Positions 1 through 6,782 are shown, counted from the first letter of the stretch. The stretch: 9,257 nucleotides of DNA from Rhizobiaceae bacterium (GCA_913776675.1 CAJYRE010000320.1:1-9257); one strand, 5' to 3'. The notes: a model not told the origin generated them from the sequence alone. Made by a program: numbers and translations.

Positions 1-451
1 TGCGTCGGATGATCGGGTGGGTGTGCAGCTCGGTGGGGCATTGAAAAATGTTTTGGCCATTGCCTGTGGCATTGTTGAGGGCCGGGGGCTTGGGGATTCG
101 GCAAGAGCCGCGCTGATTTCCCGTGGACTGGCCGAAATGTCGCGGCTGGTTGCGGCCATGGGGGGCAAGGCCGATACGGTGCGTGGTCTCTCCGGCCTTG
201 GCGATCTGGTGCTGACGGCCACCAGCCATCAATCGCGCAATCTGCGCTATGGCTTAGCCTTGGCGAAAGGCGAGGAGGCCGGTGGCTATCTGGTGGAAGG
301 TGCTTTTGCCGCTGCCGTCTCGGCCCGTCTGGCCGAAGGCCATCAGCTCTCCATGCCGATCACCGAGGCCGTGGCCTCGATTATTGAAGGTTCGCTTGCT
401 ATTGATCAGGCCGTGGATGCCTTGATGACCCGCCCGATCACCACCGAATAA
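1..451 (+). CDS. gpsA: Glycerol-3-phosphate dehydrogenase [NAD(P)+], C-terminal part (5' end outside window)
   Basis: This is the 3' part of the gene for NAD(P)-dependent sn-glycerol-3-phosphate dehydrogenase. The cytosolic enzyme reduces dihydroxyacetone phosphate to glycerol-3-phosphate for phospholipid synthesis. The reading frame is open from base 2, so the start and the N-terminal Rossmann domain lie upstream. About 149 codons are visible, from the all-helical substrate domain. The block [11 protein letters not shown] contains the family's catalytic lysine, and the block [11 protein letters not shown] is the conserved glycine-rich segment of GpsA. The GTG at 17 lies inside this conserved domain and is not a start. 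The gene ends with TAA at 449-451, 18 nt before a YciI-family gene that has its own ribosome binding site, so gpsA probably heads or joins that transcription unit. Identification is from recognised family sequence. Confidence 0.96.
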   Translation, partial: ASDDRVGVQLGGALKNVLAIACGIVEGRGLGDSARAALISRGLAEMSRLVAAMGGKADTVRGLSGLGDLVLTATSHQSRNLRYGLALAKGEEAGGYLVEGAFAAAVSARLAEGHQLSMPITEAVASIIEGSLAIDQAVDALMTRPITTE

Positions 452-455
452 TCTC

Positions 456-463
456 AAAGGAGA
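456..463 (+). promoter_or_regulatory. Ribosome binding site of the YciI-like gene
   Basis: AAAGGAGA lies 6 nt before the ATG at 470. It is a near-consensus Shine-Dalgarno sequence and fixes the start of the YciI-like gene. Confidence 0.8.
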
Positions 464-469
464 CCCGCC

Positions 470-763
470 ATGTTGTTTGCCGTGATTTGTGCCGATAAAC
501 CCAACCATCTTGATCTGCGCATGGCCACCCGTCCGCCGCATGTGGAATGGCTCAATGGTCTGAACGCGGATGGCGTGTTGAAAATCGGTGGCCCGTTTCT
601 CGATGATGCTGGCAAGCCCTGTGGCTCGATGCTGCTGATCAAGGCCGATGATCTGGAATCGGCAAAAGCCATTGCCGCGCAAGACCCTTATGCCAAGGCA
701 GGTCTGTTCGCCTCTGTCGAGATTAAACCCTACAATTGGGTTTTTAATAACCCAGAGGCATAA
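470..763 (+). CDS. YciI-family protein (YCII-related domain)
   Basis: This is a 97-residue single-domain protein of the YciI (YCII-related) family, small dimeric proteins with a ferredoxin-like alpha/beta fold. It has no signal peptide and should be cytosolic. Family traits seen are the N-terminal strand MLFAVICADK, the RPPHVEWL helix start with His24, an acidic residue shortly after (Asp34), and the GGP turn at 40-42. The His/Asp pair is the putative active site discussed for YciI proteins, but no reaction is established for most members. The C-terminal NWVFNNPEA segment is typical of alphaproteobacterial homologues. It starts 18 nt after gpsA and ends 8 nt before the EVE-domain gene, so the genes are probably co-transcribed. 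Family assignment is firm; the biochemical role is unknown. Confidence 0.92.
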   Translation: MLFAVICADKPNHLDLRMATRPPHVEWLNGLNADGVLKIGGPFLDDAGKPCGSMLLIKADDLESAKAIAAQDPYAKAGLFASVEIKPYNWVFNNPEA

Positions 764-771
764 GGTGCATC

Positions 772-1200
772 ATGGCATTCTGGCTGTTTAAATCCGAACC
801 CTTCAAATTCTCGTGGGAGATGCTCAAGGCCAAAGGGGCCGAGGGCGAGCAATGGGATGGGGTGCGCAATTATCTGGCCCGCAACAATATGCGTGCGATG
901 AAGATTGGTGATAAGGGCTTTTTCTACCATTCCAACGAGGGTTTGGCCGTGGTGGGCATTGCCGAGGTGTGTGCGCTTGCTCACCCCGATAGCACCACCG
1001 ATGATCCGCGCTGGGAATGTGTCGATATTCGCGCCGTCTGCGATATGCCCAAGCCGGTGACGCTGAAAGATGTCAAGGCCCATCCCGGCTTGCAGCAAAT
1101 GTCGCTGGTCACGTCTATGCGGCTGTCGGTGCAGCCGGTGACGGAAGAGGAATATCTCGAAGTCTGCCGCATGGGTGGGCTTGAGAATCCGCCGCGCTGA
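772..1200 (+). CDS. EVE-domain protein (thymocyte nuclear protein 1-like)
   Basis: This 142-residue protein is essentially one EVE domain (PUA-like fold). Diagnostic segments are WLFKSEP at 4-10, WDGVRNYLARNNM at 28-40, MKIGDKGFFYHSN at 43-55 and the following VVGIAEV strand. These match bacterial homologues of human THYN1. EVE and related YTH/PUA folds bind modified bases through an aromatic pocket, and several EVE proteins are linked to modified DNA such as 5-methylcytosine. Whether this one reads DNA, RNA or something else cannot be told from sequence. It is cytosolic, with no added nuclease or helicase domain, so it is a housekeeping-type stand-alone EVE rather than a modification-dependent restriction enzyme. 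The ATG at 772 follows the upstream stop by 8 nt; TAAGG at 761-765 overlaps that stop and can serve as its ribosome binding site. Confidence 0.93.
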   Translation: MAFWLFKSEPFKFSWEMLKAKGAEGEQWDGVRNYLARNNMRAMKIGDKGFFYHSNEGLAVVGIAEVCALAHPDSTTDDPRWECVDIRAVCDMPKPVTLKDVKAHPGLQQMSLVTSMRLSVQPVTEEEYLEVCRMGGLENPPR

Positions 1201-1208
1201 GCCTTGCC

Positions 1209-1853
1209 GTGAAGATCGATCCCGAACGTTTCATTCTCGACAACACTGAGATCATGGCTCTGCCGCATGTGCCGGAAATTCGCCTGCACCTTGCTAGCGA
1301 AGTGCATGATCTGTGGCTGAAAACCGAGGAAGATCTGGCCGAGATTGGTCTTCCGCCACCGTTTTGGGCCTTTGCCTGGGCGGGTGGCCAAGGGCTTGCC
1401 CGGCATATTCTCGATCATCCTGATCTTGTGGCAGGCAAGCGGGTGGTGGATTTTGCCACCGGCTCCGGGCTGGTGGCGATTGCGGCTGCCAACGCCGGAG
1501 CGGCACAGGTGCTGGCCGTGGATATTGATCCTTTTGTTGAGGCCGCGTTAGGGCTCAATGCTGCTGAAAACGGTGTTGACATCGGCTTTTGCGCGGCCGA
1601 TGTCGTGGGCGAAGCGCTGGAGGCGGATGTGCTGCTGGCGGGTGATGTGTTTTACGATAAAAGCTTTGCCGAGAGGCTGATTGTCTGGTTTTCCAACCTG
1701 GTTGCCGAGGGCGTAACCGTGATTGTTGGTGATCCGGGTCGTGCCTATTTTCCCAAGGACAGAATGCGTTGTCTGGGCAGCTATCAGGTGCCGGTTACCC
1801 GGGTGCTGGAAGACAGTGACGTGAAGAAAACCACGGTCTGGCAGTTTTTATAA
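1209..1853 (+). CDS. Family-16 protein lysine methyltransferase, METTL20/ETFbeta-KMT-like
   Basis: This is a 214-residue class I SAM-dependent methyltransferase. Visible features are the PPPFWAFAWAGGQGLARHIL block at 49-68, typical of the METTL20 (ETFB lysine methyltransferase) branch; SAM motif I VVDFATGSG at 79-87; acidic Asp105 after motif I; and DVFY at 146-149, which fits the (D/E)xx(Y/F) signature of family-16 protein lysine methyltransferases. By family knowledge, human METTL20 methylates the electron-transfer flavoprotein beta subunit. I recall that an Agrobacterium homologue was reported to act on ETFbeta and ribosomal protein L7/L12. The substrate here is therefore an inference. Annotation pipelines often call such proteins 'nicotinamide N-methyltransferase-like', which is probably misleading. 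The GTG start at 1209 is chosen because it keeps the N-terminal RFILDNTEI segment; it has a poor ribosome binding site 8 nt after the EVE gene, suggesting translational coupling. ATG at 1254 is the alternative. Confidence 0.85.
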   Translation: MKIDPERFILDNTEIMALPHVPEIRLHLASEVHDLWLKTEEDLAEIGLPPPFWAFAWAGGQGLARHILDHPDLVAGKRVVDFATGSGLVAIAAANAGAAQVLAVDIDPFVEAALGLNAAENGVDIGFCAADVVGEALEADVLLAGDVFYDKSFAERLIVWFSNLVAEGVTVIVGDPGRAYFPKDRMRCLGSYQVPVTRVLEDSDVKKTTVWQFL

Positions 1854-2183
1854 GGGGTTTGCTGTGCGCAGGATGCACACGCCATTTTGATCGGCGCAGG
1901 CCGAATGCGCCAGAGCAGATTGCACATCCATGATTCTTGCTTTTGGAGCAAGACGCTCTGTGAGGTCGGGTTTTGTGTTTCTGTGCCAGGCTGACACGCC
2001 AATTGTAAACGAGCCGCCAAGGGTATGGATGCTGATCACAGAGCTGTGATGGGTCCATGCTCTGGCAAGGCCAGTGCTGTTAAAATCATCTGCGGTGGCC
2101 GATTGGGCAAGAAAAAGGAAAGTAACCGCGATGGAAAGCCATGTTCTCATAGCCGGTTTGATGCAATCAGAGTGATGTGACAC
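1848..2183 (-). CDS. Small exported protein of unknown function
   Basis: This is a 111-residue reading frame on the minus strand, and I do not recognise its family. From the GTG at 2183 the product has a basic n-region, a hydrophobic core (WLSIAVTFLFLAQSA) and a plausible signal-peptidase site after ATA before DDF, around residue 31. It should therefore be periplasmic or secreted, with about 80 mature residues. Two cysteines near the end, in ACADQNGVC, could form a disulfide. The GTG is preferred because GGAGAG lies about 7 nt upstream on the minus strand. An internal ATG at 2150 would give a more ordinary short signal peptide but has no clear ribosome binding site. It is convergent with the methyltransferase gene: the two stop codons abut within TTATAA, a 6-nt overlap. 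Codon use resembles the neighbours. The signal peptide and ribosome binding site argue for a real gene, but homology is untested. Confidence 0.6.
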   Translation of the reverse strand: MSHHSDCIKPAMRTWLSIAVTFLFLAQSATADDFNSTGLARAWTHHSSVISIHTLGGSFTIGVSAWHRNTKPDLTERLAPKARIMDVQSALAHSACADQNGVCILRTANPL

Positions 2184-2276
2184 TGTTCTCTCTCCGATTG
2201 GATTTTGCGTTATATTTAATAAATCGTTAATGTGTTTTTCTTGAAAATCAAGTGTTTCAAAAGCTCAAAGATCGGC

Positions 2277-2288
2277 TTTCTTAAGAAA
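2277..2288. repeat. 12-bp perfect palindrome TTTCTTAAGAAA upstream of sdhC
   Basis: TTTCTTAAGAAA equals its own reverse complement. It lies in the AT-rich part of the sdhC upstream region and overlaps a second small repeat, AGAA-A-TTCT (2284-2292). Its position and symmetry fit a binding site for a dimeric regulator, but no factor can be named. Confidence 0.4.
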
Positions 2289-2451
2289 TTCTCTTTACTT
2301 TGGCGGGCATCGGTGGTTCGTCAGGGCTTGGCTCTGTCAATCGATTAAATTGAAATACCTGTTCAAATCTGCCTTGTCCTCGATCAATCAGAGGATTAAA
2401 GGTCCAATTTGACGCACTGCACTCCCTGAAGGAGCGCCCTACATATCCCTT

Positions 2452-2469
2452 CATTCCAAAGGTGGAATG
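2452..2469. repeat. Inverted repeat CATTCC-N6-GGAATG just before sdhC
   Basis: Six-base perfect arms surround the spacer AAAGGT, and the repeat ends 23 nt before the sdhC start codon. It could be an operator over the promoter start region or a hairpin in the 5' leader. The function is not known. Confidence 0.4.
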
Positions 2470-2492
2470 CAATTGAACGCCGTGAGGACGAG

Positions 2493-2885
2493 ATGGCGAA
2501 CGTGACAAAACAACGGCCTTTGTCGCCGCATCTGCAAATTTACAAGCCAATTCCAACGATGGTGATGTCCATTGTGCATCGTATCACCGGAGGGGCCTTG
2601 TATTTTGGTACCGCGCTGGTTGCCTGGTGGCTGATCGCCGCATCAGTCGGTGCTGATTATTATGATTGGGTTTCATGGTTTATGGGAACCTTCCTGGGCA
2701 AGATCGTGCTGTTTGGCTTTAGCTGGGCACTGATTCATCACATGCTGGGTGGTCTTCGCCATTTTATGTGGGATCTGGGCTATGGGTTTGAGAAACACTT
2801 CAACACCAAGCTTGCCAAGGCCACTATTGTTGCTTCCGTTGTCCTGACCGTTCTGGTCTGGATTATCGCTCTGATCATTCGCTGA
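2493..2885 (+). CDS. sdhC: Succinate dehydrogenase cytochrome b556 subunit
   Basis: This is the larger heme-b membrane anchor of succinate dehydrogenase (complex II), which with SdhD carries electrons from the SdhAB head to ubiquinone in the inner membrane. The 130 residues are of normal length and hold three hydrophobic segments, at about 32-52, 64-88 and 107-129. Conserved features are [11 protein letters not shown] at 8-18; SIVHRITGG at 26-34, where Ser26 and Arg30 match the E. coli quinone-site Ser27 and Arg31; and HHMLGGLRH at 82-90, where His83 matches the E. coli heme ligand His84. The ATG at 2493 follows GAGGA at 2484-2488 at the rather short distance of 4 nt. This is the first gene of sdhCDAB, and sdhD follows after 11 nt. 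Confidence 0.97.
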   Translation: MANVTKQRPLSPHLQIYKPIPTMVMSIVHRITGGALYFGTALVAWWLIAASVGADYYDWVSWFMGTFLGKIVLFGFSWALIHHMLGGLRHFMWDLGYGFEKHFNTKLAKATIVASVVLTVLVWIIALIIR

Positions 2886-2896
2886 GGGGGTTTCTC

Positions 2897-3277
2897 ATGG
2901 ATATGCGTACGCCACTCGGCAAGGTTCGCGGTCTTGGCTCTGCCAAGGATGGTACCGAACATTTCTGGCGGCAAAGGGTGACAGCCGTTGCCAATGTGCC
3001 GCTTCTTCTGTTTTTCATCGGCTTCATGCTCACCCACGCCGGTGCGCCCTACGCGGATGTTGTGTCCGCTCTGGCCAATCCGATTGTTGCTGTGGTGATG
3101 GGGCTGGTTGTGTTGTCGGGTCTTATTCATATGAAGCTCGGCATGCAGGTCATCATCGAGGATTACATTCACGCGCACATCGTGAAGCTCGTACTCCTGA
3201 TGCTCAATACATTTTTCGTGGTCATCACGGGTGCGCTCTGTCTTTTCGCCATCCTCAAGATCGCGTTTGTAGGATAA
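2897..3277 (+). CDS. sdhD: Succinate dehydrogenase hydrophobic membrane anchor subunit
   Basis: This is the second membrane anchor of complex II, 126 residues with three hydrophobic segments (about 32-48, 60-78 and 95-120). The N-terminal [20 protein letters not shown] and [13 protein letters not shown] blocks are typical of alphaproteobacterial SdhD. In [13 protein letters not shown] at 78-90, His78 aligns with the E. coli axial heme ligand His71, and Asp89 and Tyr90 align with E. coli Asp82 and Tyr83 at the quinone site, with identical spacing. Heme and quinone sites therefore look intact. ATG 2897 is preferred over the ATG at 2903 because AGGGGG (2885-2890), which begins on the sdhC stop codon, lies 6 nt before it. 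sdhA begins 6 nt after the stop. Confidence 0.96.
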   Translation: MDMRTPLGKVRGLGSAKDGTEHFWRQRVTAVANVPLLLFFIGFMLTHAGAPYADVVSALANPIVAVVMGLVVLSGLIHMKLGMQVIIEDYIHAHIVKLVLLMLNTFFVVITGALCLFAILKIAFVG

Positions 3278-3283
3278 TTCATC

Positions 3284-5140
3284 ATGGCATCGACAAACTC
3301 TTCCAAAGACGCAGGGCCTACCATCAACGGTCGGGCCTATACCTATGTTGACCACGCCTATGATGTGGTTGTTGTCGGCGCGGGTGGCGCTGGCTTGCGC
3401 GCCACACTCGGTATGGCCGAGCAGGGCTTCAAAACCGCCTGCATCACCAAGGTGTTCCCAACCCGCTCGCACACCGTTGCGGCCCAAGGGGGTATCGCTG
3501 CTTCGCTCAACAATATGACGCCGGACTGCTGGCAGTGGCACCTTTACGACACCGTCAAGGGTTCTGACTGGTTGGGCGACGTGGACGCCATGCAATATCT
3601 CGCCATGGAAGCGCCCAAGGCGGTCTATGAGCTGGAACATTACGGCGTTCCCTTCTCCCGTAATGAAGAAGGCAAGATTTATCAGCGCCCCTTCGGCGGC
3701 CACATGCAGAATTACGGCGAAGGCCCGCCAGTGCAACGCACTTGCGCCGCTGCCGACCGTACCGGCCACGCCATTCTGCACACGCTCTATGGTCAGTCGC
3801 TCAAGCACAATGCGGAATTCTTCATTGAATATTTCGCGCTTGATCTGATCATGTCCGACGATGGCCGTTGCACAGGTGTTGTTGCGTGGAACCTTGATGA
3901 CGGCACAATCCATCGTTTCTCGGCGAAGATGGTGGTGCTGGCGACCGGCGGTTATGGCCGTGCCTACTTCTCGGCAACCTCTGCCCACACCTGCACCGGT
4001 GACGGCGGAGGCATGATTGCCCGCGCCGGCCTGCCGCTTCAGGATATGGAATTCGTGCAGTTCCACCCAACCGGTATTTACGGCGCTGGCTGTCTGATCA
4101 CTGAAGGTGCGCGCGGCGAAGGCGGCTATCTGGTCAATTCGGAAGGTGAGCGCTTCATGGAGCGTTACGCACCGTCCGCCAAGGATCTTGCCTCGCGTGA
4201 CGTTGTTTCGCGCTGCATGACCCTGGAAATCCGTGAAGGCCGTGGCGTTGGCAAGAACAAGGACCACATCTTCCTGCATCTTGACCACCTTGACCCAGCC
4301 GTTCTGCATGAGCGTCTGCCCGGCATTTCGGAAAGCGCCAAGATTTTCGCAGGCGTGGATGTGACCCGCGAGCCGATTCCGGTTCTGCCAACCGTTCACT
4401 ACAACATGGGCGGCATTCCAACCAACTATTGGGGTGAAGTGCTCAACGCCGATGCCAACAATCCAGAGCGCATCGCGCCCGGCCTGATGGCTGTGGGCGA
4501 GGCCGGTTGTGCATCCGTGCATGGCGCAAACCGCCTTGGCTCCAACTCGCTGATCGACTTGGTCGTGTTTGGCCGCGCCGCTGCCATTCGCGCCGCCGAA
4601 GTGATTGATCGGGCATCGCCCATTCCGGCGCTGAACATTGATGCCTGCAACAAGATCATGGAGCGGTTCGACAAGATCCGTTACTCCAACGGCTCGACGC
4701 CAACGGCTGTTCTGCGTGACAAGATGCAGCGCGCCATGCAGGAAGATGCTGCCGTGTTCCGCACCCAGGAAGCGCTGGAAAGCGGCTGCCGCCGCATCTC
4801 GGCCATCTGGAAGGAAATGGCGGACATCAAGGTGACCGACCGATCCTTGGTTTGGAACTCTGATCTGGTGGAAACACTGGAACTGCATAACCTGATGGCC
4901 AATGCCATCACCACGGTCTATGGCGCGGAAGCCCGCAAGGAAAGCCGTGGTTCTCATGCCCGTGAGGATTATGTCGATGGTCCGTTCGGTGGTCGTGATG
5001 ACGTGAACTGGCGCAAGCATACGCTGGCATGGGTCAATGAGGCTGGGGATGTGAAGCTGGATTATCGTCCGGTTCACACTGAGCTTCTGGCGGATGGGAT
5101 TGATCCGAAGAAGATCGAGCCCAAGGCCCGCGTGTATTGA
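3284..5140 (+). CDS. sdhA: Succinate dehydrogenase flavoprotein subunit
   Basis: This is the catalytic flavoprotein of complex II (EC 1.3.5.1), which oxidises succinate to fumarate on the cytoplasmic face of the inner membrane and feeds electrons through covalent FAD to SdhB. Its 618 residues are the usual length for alphaproteobacteria. Features are the dinucleotide fold [12 protein letters not shown] at 27-38; [10 protein letters not shown], with His63 the expected covalent FAD attachment site; QFHPTG with His261; TEGARGEGG from Thr273-Glu274; Arg305 in ASRDVVSR, matching the catalytic Arg286 of E. coli; His372 in HYNMGGIP; and Arg417 in GANRLGSNS. All active-site positions that I checked are present. 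AGGA at 3271-3274, overlapping the sdhD stop, is the ribosome binding site. sdhB follows after 15 nt. Confidence 0.98.
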   Translation: MASTNSSKDAGPTINGRAYTYVDHAYDVVVVGAGGAGLRATLGMAEQGFKTACITKVFPTRSHTVAAQGGIAASLNNMTPDCWQWHLYDTVKGSDWLGDVDAMQYLAMEAPKAVYELEHYGVPFSRNEEGKIYQRPFGGHMQNYGEGPPVQRTCAAADRTGHAILHTLYGQSLKHNAEFFIEYFALDLIMSDDGRCTGVVAWNLDDGTIHRFSAKMVVLATGGYGRAYFSATSAHTCTGDGGGMIARAGLPLQDMEFVQFHPTGIYGAGCLITEGARGEGGYLVNSEGERFMERYAPSAKDLASRDVVSRCMTLEIREGRGVGKNKDHIFLHLDHLDPAVLHERLPGISESAKIFAGVDVTREPIPVLPTVHYNMGGIPTNYWGEVLNADANNPERIAPGLMAVGEAGCASVHGANRLGSNSLIDLVVFGRAAAIRAAEVIDRASPIPALNIDACNKIMERFDKIRYSNGSTPTAVLRDKMQRAMQEDAAVFRTQEALESGCRRISAIWKEMADIKVTDRSLVWNSDLVETLELHNLMANAITTVYGAEARKESRGSHAREDYVDGPFGGRDDVNWRKHTLAWVNEAGDVKLDYRPVHTELLADGIDPKKIEPKARVY

Positions 5141-5155
5141 TGTGAGGATACCACC

Positions 5156-5935
5156 ATGGTTGAACTAGCTCTCCCTAAGAATTCTCAGGTCAAGCCGGGC
5201 AAAACCTGGCCGAAGCCATCGGGTGCCAAGAATTTGCGCGAATATCGCGTGTATCGCTGGAGCCCGGATGATTCCGAAAATCCGCATATCGACACCTATT
5301 ATGTTGATATGGATGATTGCGGCCCGATGGTGCTTGATGGTCTGCTCTACATCAAGAACAAGATCGACCCGACCCTGACCTTCCGCCGCTCCTGTCGTGA
5401 GGGTATTTGTGGCTCCTGTGCCATGAACATCGACGGTACCAACACGCTGGCCTGCACCAAGGGCATGGATGAGGTGAATGGCACTGTGAAGATCTATCCT
5501 CTGCCGCATATGCCGGTGGTCAAGGATCTGGTGCCTGATCTCAGCCAGTTTTATGCGCAGCATCGCTCGATTGAGCCTTGGTTGAAGACGGTTTCGCCGA
5601 CGCCGGCCAAGGAGTGGAAGCAGAGCCACGAAGATCGCTTGAAGCTGGATGGCTTGTACGAGTGCATTCTGTGCGCCTGCTGCTCCACCTCCTGCCCAAG
5701 CTATTGGTGGAATGGTGACCGTTACCTCGGCCCAGCGGTGCTGCTGCAAGCCTATCGCTGGCTGATCGATAGCCGTGATGAGGCCAAGGGCGAGCGTCTG
5801 GACAATCTGGAAGACCCCTTCCGTTTGTATCGTTGCCACACCATCATGAACTGTGCGCAGGCCTGTCCGAAGGGTCTGAATCCTGCCAAGGCGATTGCTG
5901 AAATCAAGACCATGATGCTCGAGCGTCGGGCATAA
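5156..5935 (+). CDS. sdhB: Succinate dehydrogenase iron-sulfur subunit
   Basis: This is the electron-transfer subunit of complex II, 259 residues. It links FAD in SdhA to ubiquinone through three clusters, and all ligands are visible. The [2Fe-2S] plant-ferredoxin domain has Cys80, Cys85, Cys88 and Cys100. The C-terminal domain has Cys170, Cys173 and Cys176 with Cys237 for [4Fe-4S], and Cys180, Cys227 and Cys233 for [3Fe-4S]. The segment CPSYWWN holds Trp185, matching the E. coli quinone-site Trp164, and His228 matches His207. The ribosome binding site is GAGGA at 5144-5148, 7 nt before the ATG. It is the last gene of the operon and is followed by a stem-loop terminator. Confidence 0.98.
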   Translation: MVELALPKNSQVKPGKTWPKPSGAKNLREYRVYRWSPDDSENPHIDTYYVDMDDCGPMVLDGLLYIKNKIDPTLTFRRSCREGICGSCAMNIDGTNTLACTKGMDEVNGTVKIYPLPHMPVVKDLVPDLSQFYAQHRSIEPWLKTVSPTPAKEWKQSHEDRLKLDGLYECILCACCSTSCPSYWWNGDRYLGPAVLLQAYRWLIDSRDEAKGERLDNLEDPFRLYRCHTIMNCAQACPKGLNPAKAIAEIKTMMLERRA

Positions 5936-5944
5936 GGTTGCGGC

Positions 5945-5982
5945 GAGCCGCAGGGAGAAAGTCTTTGCGGCTCACGTTTTTT
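5945..5982 (+). terminator. Rho-independent terminator after sdhB
   Basis: The arms GAGCCGCA (5945-5952) and TGCGGCTC (5966-5973) form a perfect 8-bp GC-rich stem with a 13-nt loop. ACG and six T residues (5977-5982) follow. It lies 9 nt after the sdhB stop codon and should end the sdhCDAB transcript. Confidence 0.85.
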
Positions 5983-6047
5983 GACAGTGAAACAGGTGTT
6001 TGCAGATATTGCTGGCGCTGTGTTTGACGGGTTATATCGAAGATCGC

Positions 6048-6077
6048 TTGATTTACTGTCGTTCTTGACGTTATTTT
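6048..6077 (+). promoter_or_regulatory. Weak candidate promoter for the Omp19-like lipoprotein gene
   Basis: TTGATT (6048-6053) and TATTTT (6072-6077) are separated by 18 nt. Each matches four of six sigma-70 consensus bases. Position between the sdhB terminator and the lipoprotein start is right for a promoter, since the terminator implies a separate one, but the match is weak. Confidence 0.28.
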
Positions 6078-6134
6078 GCTGATGTTTGCAGGCTTGAAAT
6101 GCCTGATCAGGATGAAGCAACCGGGAGTATGAGG

Positions 6135-6650
6135 ATGAATCTGAAATTTGCGGCGACGGGTCTGGCGGTCGTTTTGTCACTGGCCGGATGTCAACGCACA
6201 TCGAGCGATTATGGTTCTTCATCCTTGCCGCCTTTGCAGGCGCAGCCGGTTCCTCCCGTTCAATCCGGACAATTGCCGCCGCCCGGTGTGCAGGGATCGC
6301 AATTCCCTGCGCCGCCGACAAGCCAGACTGCAACCATGACAGCCAATGCAGCCCCTCCAGGAACCGCCATGGATTTCACCAAGGAGCAGTTGGTGGGCAA
6401 TTGGCGCGTGGCCAACGGCGGCTCGAGCTGTGATATGTTCCTGACCTTGACCAATCTTGGTGGCGGTTCGCGGGGTGGTACGCGCCGTTGTGTTGGACCT
6501 TTGACCACCATGGGCGCATGGGATGTGGCCAACAAGCAGTTGCTGCTGAAAGATCGTGATGGCAACGTGATTGGTACGCTTTATAAAACGGCGGACAATC
6601 AATTTAGTGGCTCCACCAGCAGTGGCCAACCCATCAGCCTGAGCCGCTAA
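6135..6650 (+). CDS. Omp19/Inh-family outer-membrane lipoprotein (putative protease inhibitor)
   Basis: This 171-residue lipoprotein has a C-terminal AprI/Inh-type beta-barrel domain and resembles Brucella Omp19. A lipoprotein signal peptide ([19 protein letters not shown]) ends in the lipobox LAGC with Cys19 as lipidation site. A Ser/Pro/Gln-rich linker runs from about 20 to 80, and the domain starts near [12 protein letters not shown]. Cys99 and Cys119 are placed like the conserved disulfide pair of this fold. The C-terminus GQPISLSR closely resembles the Omp19 ending GQAVTLSR. By family knowledge, Inh proteins inhibit secreted metalloproteases, and Brucella Omp19 is reported to inhibit host proteases; the target here is unknown. 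ATG 6135 is chosen because GGGAG (6123-6127) lies 7 nt upstream and the signal peptide then starts cleanly. Upstream in-frame ATGs at 6099 and 6129 have no usable ribosome binding site and would bury the signal. Confidence 0.85.
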   Translation: MNLKFAATGLAVVLSLAGCQRTSSDYGSSSLPPLQAQPVPPVQSGQLPPPGVQGSQFPAPPTSQTATMTANAAPPGTAMDFTKEQLVGNWRVANGGSSCDMFLTLTNLGGGSRGGTRRCVGPLTTMGAWDVANKQLLLKDRDGNVIGTLYKTADNQFSGSTSSGQPISLSR

Positions 6651-6673
6651 TTCCTCGCAGTTTCCTATTTTTT

Positions 6674-6773
6674 AGAGCATTTCCAGGAAAAGTGTGTTGC
6701 GGTTTTCCGTTTGGAAATGCGTAAAACAAAGAGTTGGAGCGCTTGAATGTTTCCGTGAAACAGTGAAGCGCTC
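6674..6773. repeat. Composite double-hairpin intergenic repeat, rhizobial RIME-like
   Basis: Two imperfect hairpins stand side by side. The first has arms GCATTTCC (6677-6684) and GGAAATGC (6713-6720), with inner arms GGAAAA and TTTTCC. The second has arms GAGCGCTT (6737-6744) and AAGCGCTC (6766-6773), with inner GTTTC-CGT-GAAAC. The 16-nt link GTAAAACAAAGAGTTG between them, together with the hairpin sequences, looks like a dispersed palindromic repeat family I recall from many Rhizobiales intergenic regions. The best name I can offer is RIME (Rhizobium-specific intergenic mosaic element), from memory and unverified. It lies between the lipoprotein gene and zapE and has no coding capacity of its own. 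Confidence 0.6.
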
Positions 6774-6782
6774 TCGTTTGCT

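Larger units (their letters stand above)
2184..2492. promoter_or_regulatory. Divergent intergenic control region between the exported-protein gene and sdhC
   Basis: These 309 bp hold no convincing gene and must carry the promoter(s) of sdhCDAB and of the minus-strand gene. The left third (about 2205-2300) is strikingly AT-rich. It contains several inverted repeats: CTTGA-N3-TCAAG at 2240-2252, overlapping TTGAAA-N8-TTTCAA at 2241-2260; the perfect palindrome TTTCTTAAGAAA at 2277-2288; TTGAA-N7-TTCAA at 2350-2366; and CATTCC-N6-GGAATG at 2452-2469. I see no promoter with both a good -35 and a good -10 at normal spacing. TACATA at 2440-2445 is a possible -10 for sdhC, and TTGACG at 2409-2414 is too far from it. 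No regulator is assigned. Confidence 0.55.

Noticed and set aside
772..1200. EVE gene as part of a modification-dependent restriction or defence system
   Set aside because: There is no fused or neighbouring nuclease, helicase or methylase acting on DNA, and the context is housekeeping genes in tight arrangement.
2409..2445. TTGACG and TACATA as the sdhC -35 and -10 pair
   Set aside because: The spacing is 25 nt, far beyond the 16-18 nt expected for a sigma-70-type promoter.
2281..2556. A 91-codon minus-strand reading frame across the sdhC upstream region
   Set aside because: It overlaps the sdhC promoter region and its first 64 coding bases. It shows no signal, domain or convincing ribosome binding site.
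2780..5077. A stop-free minus-strand reading frame of 765 codons opposite sdhD and sdhA
   Set aside because: It is codon-aligned with sdhD and sdhA, so antisense stops need sense codons TTA, CTA or TCA, which these genes avoid. The translation is rich in His, Gly, Arg and Ala with no recognisable domain, while the plus strand encodes intact SdhD and SdhA.
5165..5839. A 224-codon minus-strand reading frame opposite sdhB
   Set aside because: It is a codon-aligned shadow of sdhB, and all iron-sulfur ligands are on the plus-strand product.
6099..6134. Earlier starts for the Omp19-like lipoprotein (ATG 6099 or 6129)
   Set aside because: They would place an acidic or displaced N-terminus before the lipoprotein signal, and neither has a well-spaced ribosome binding site; GGGAG is correctly spaced only for 6135.
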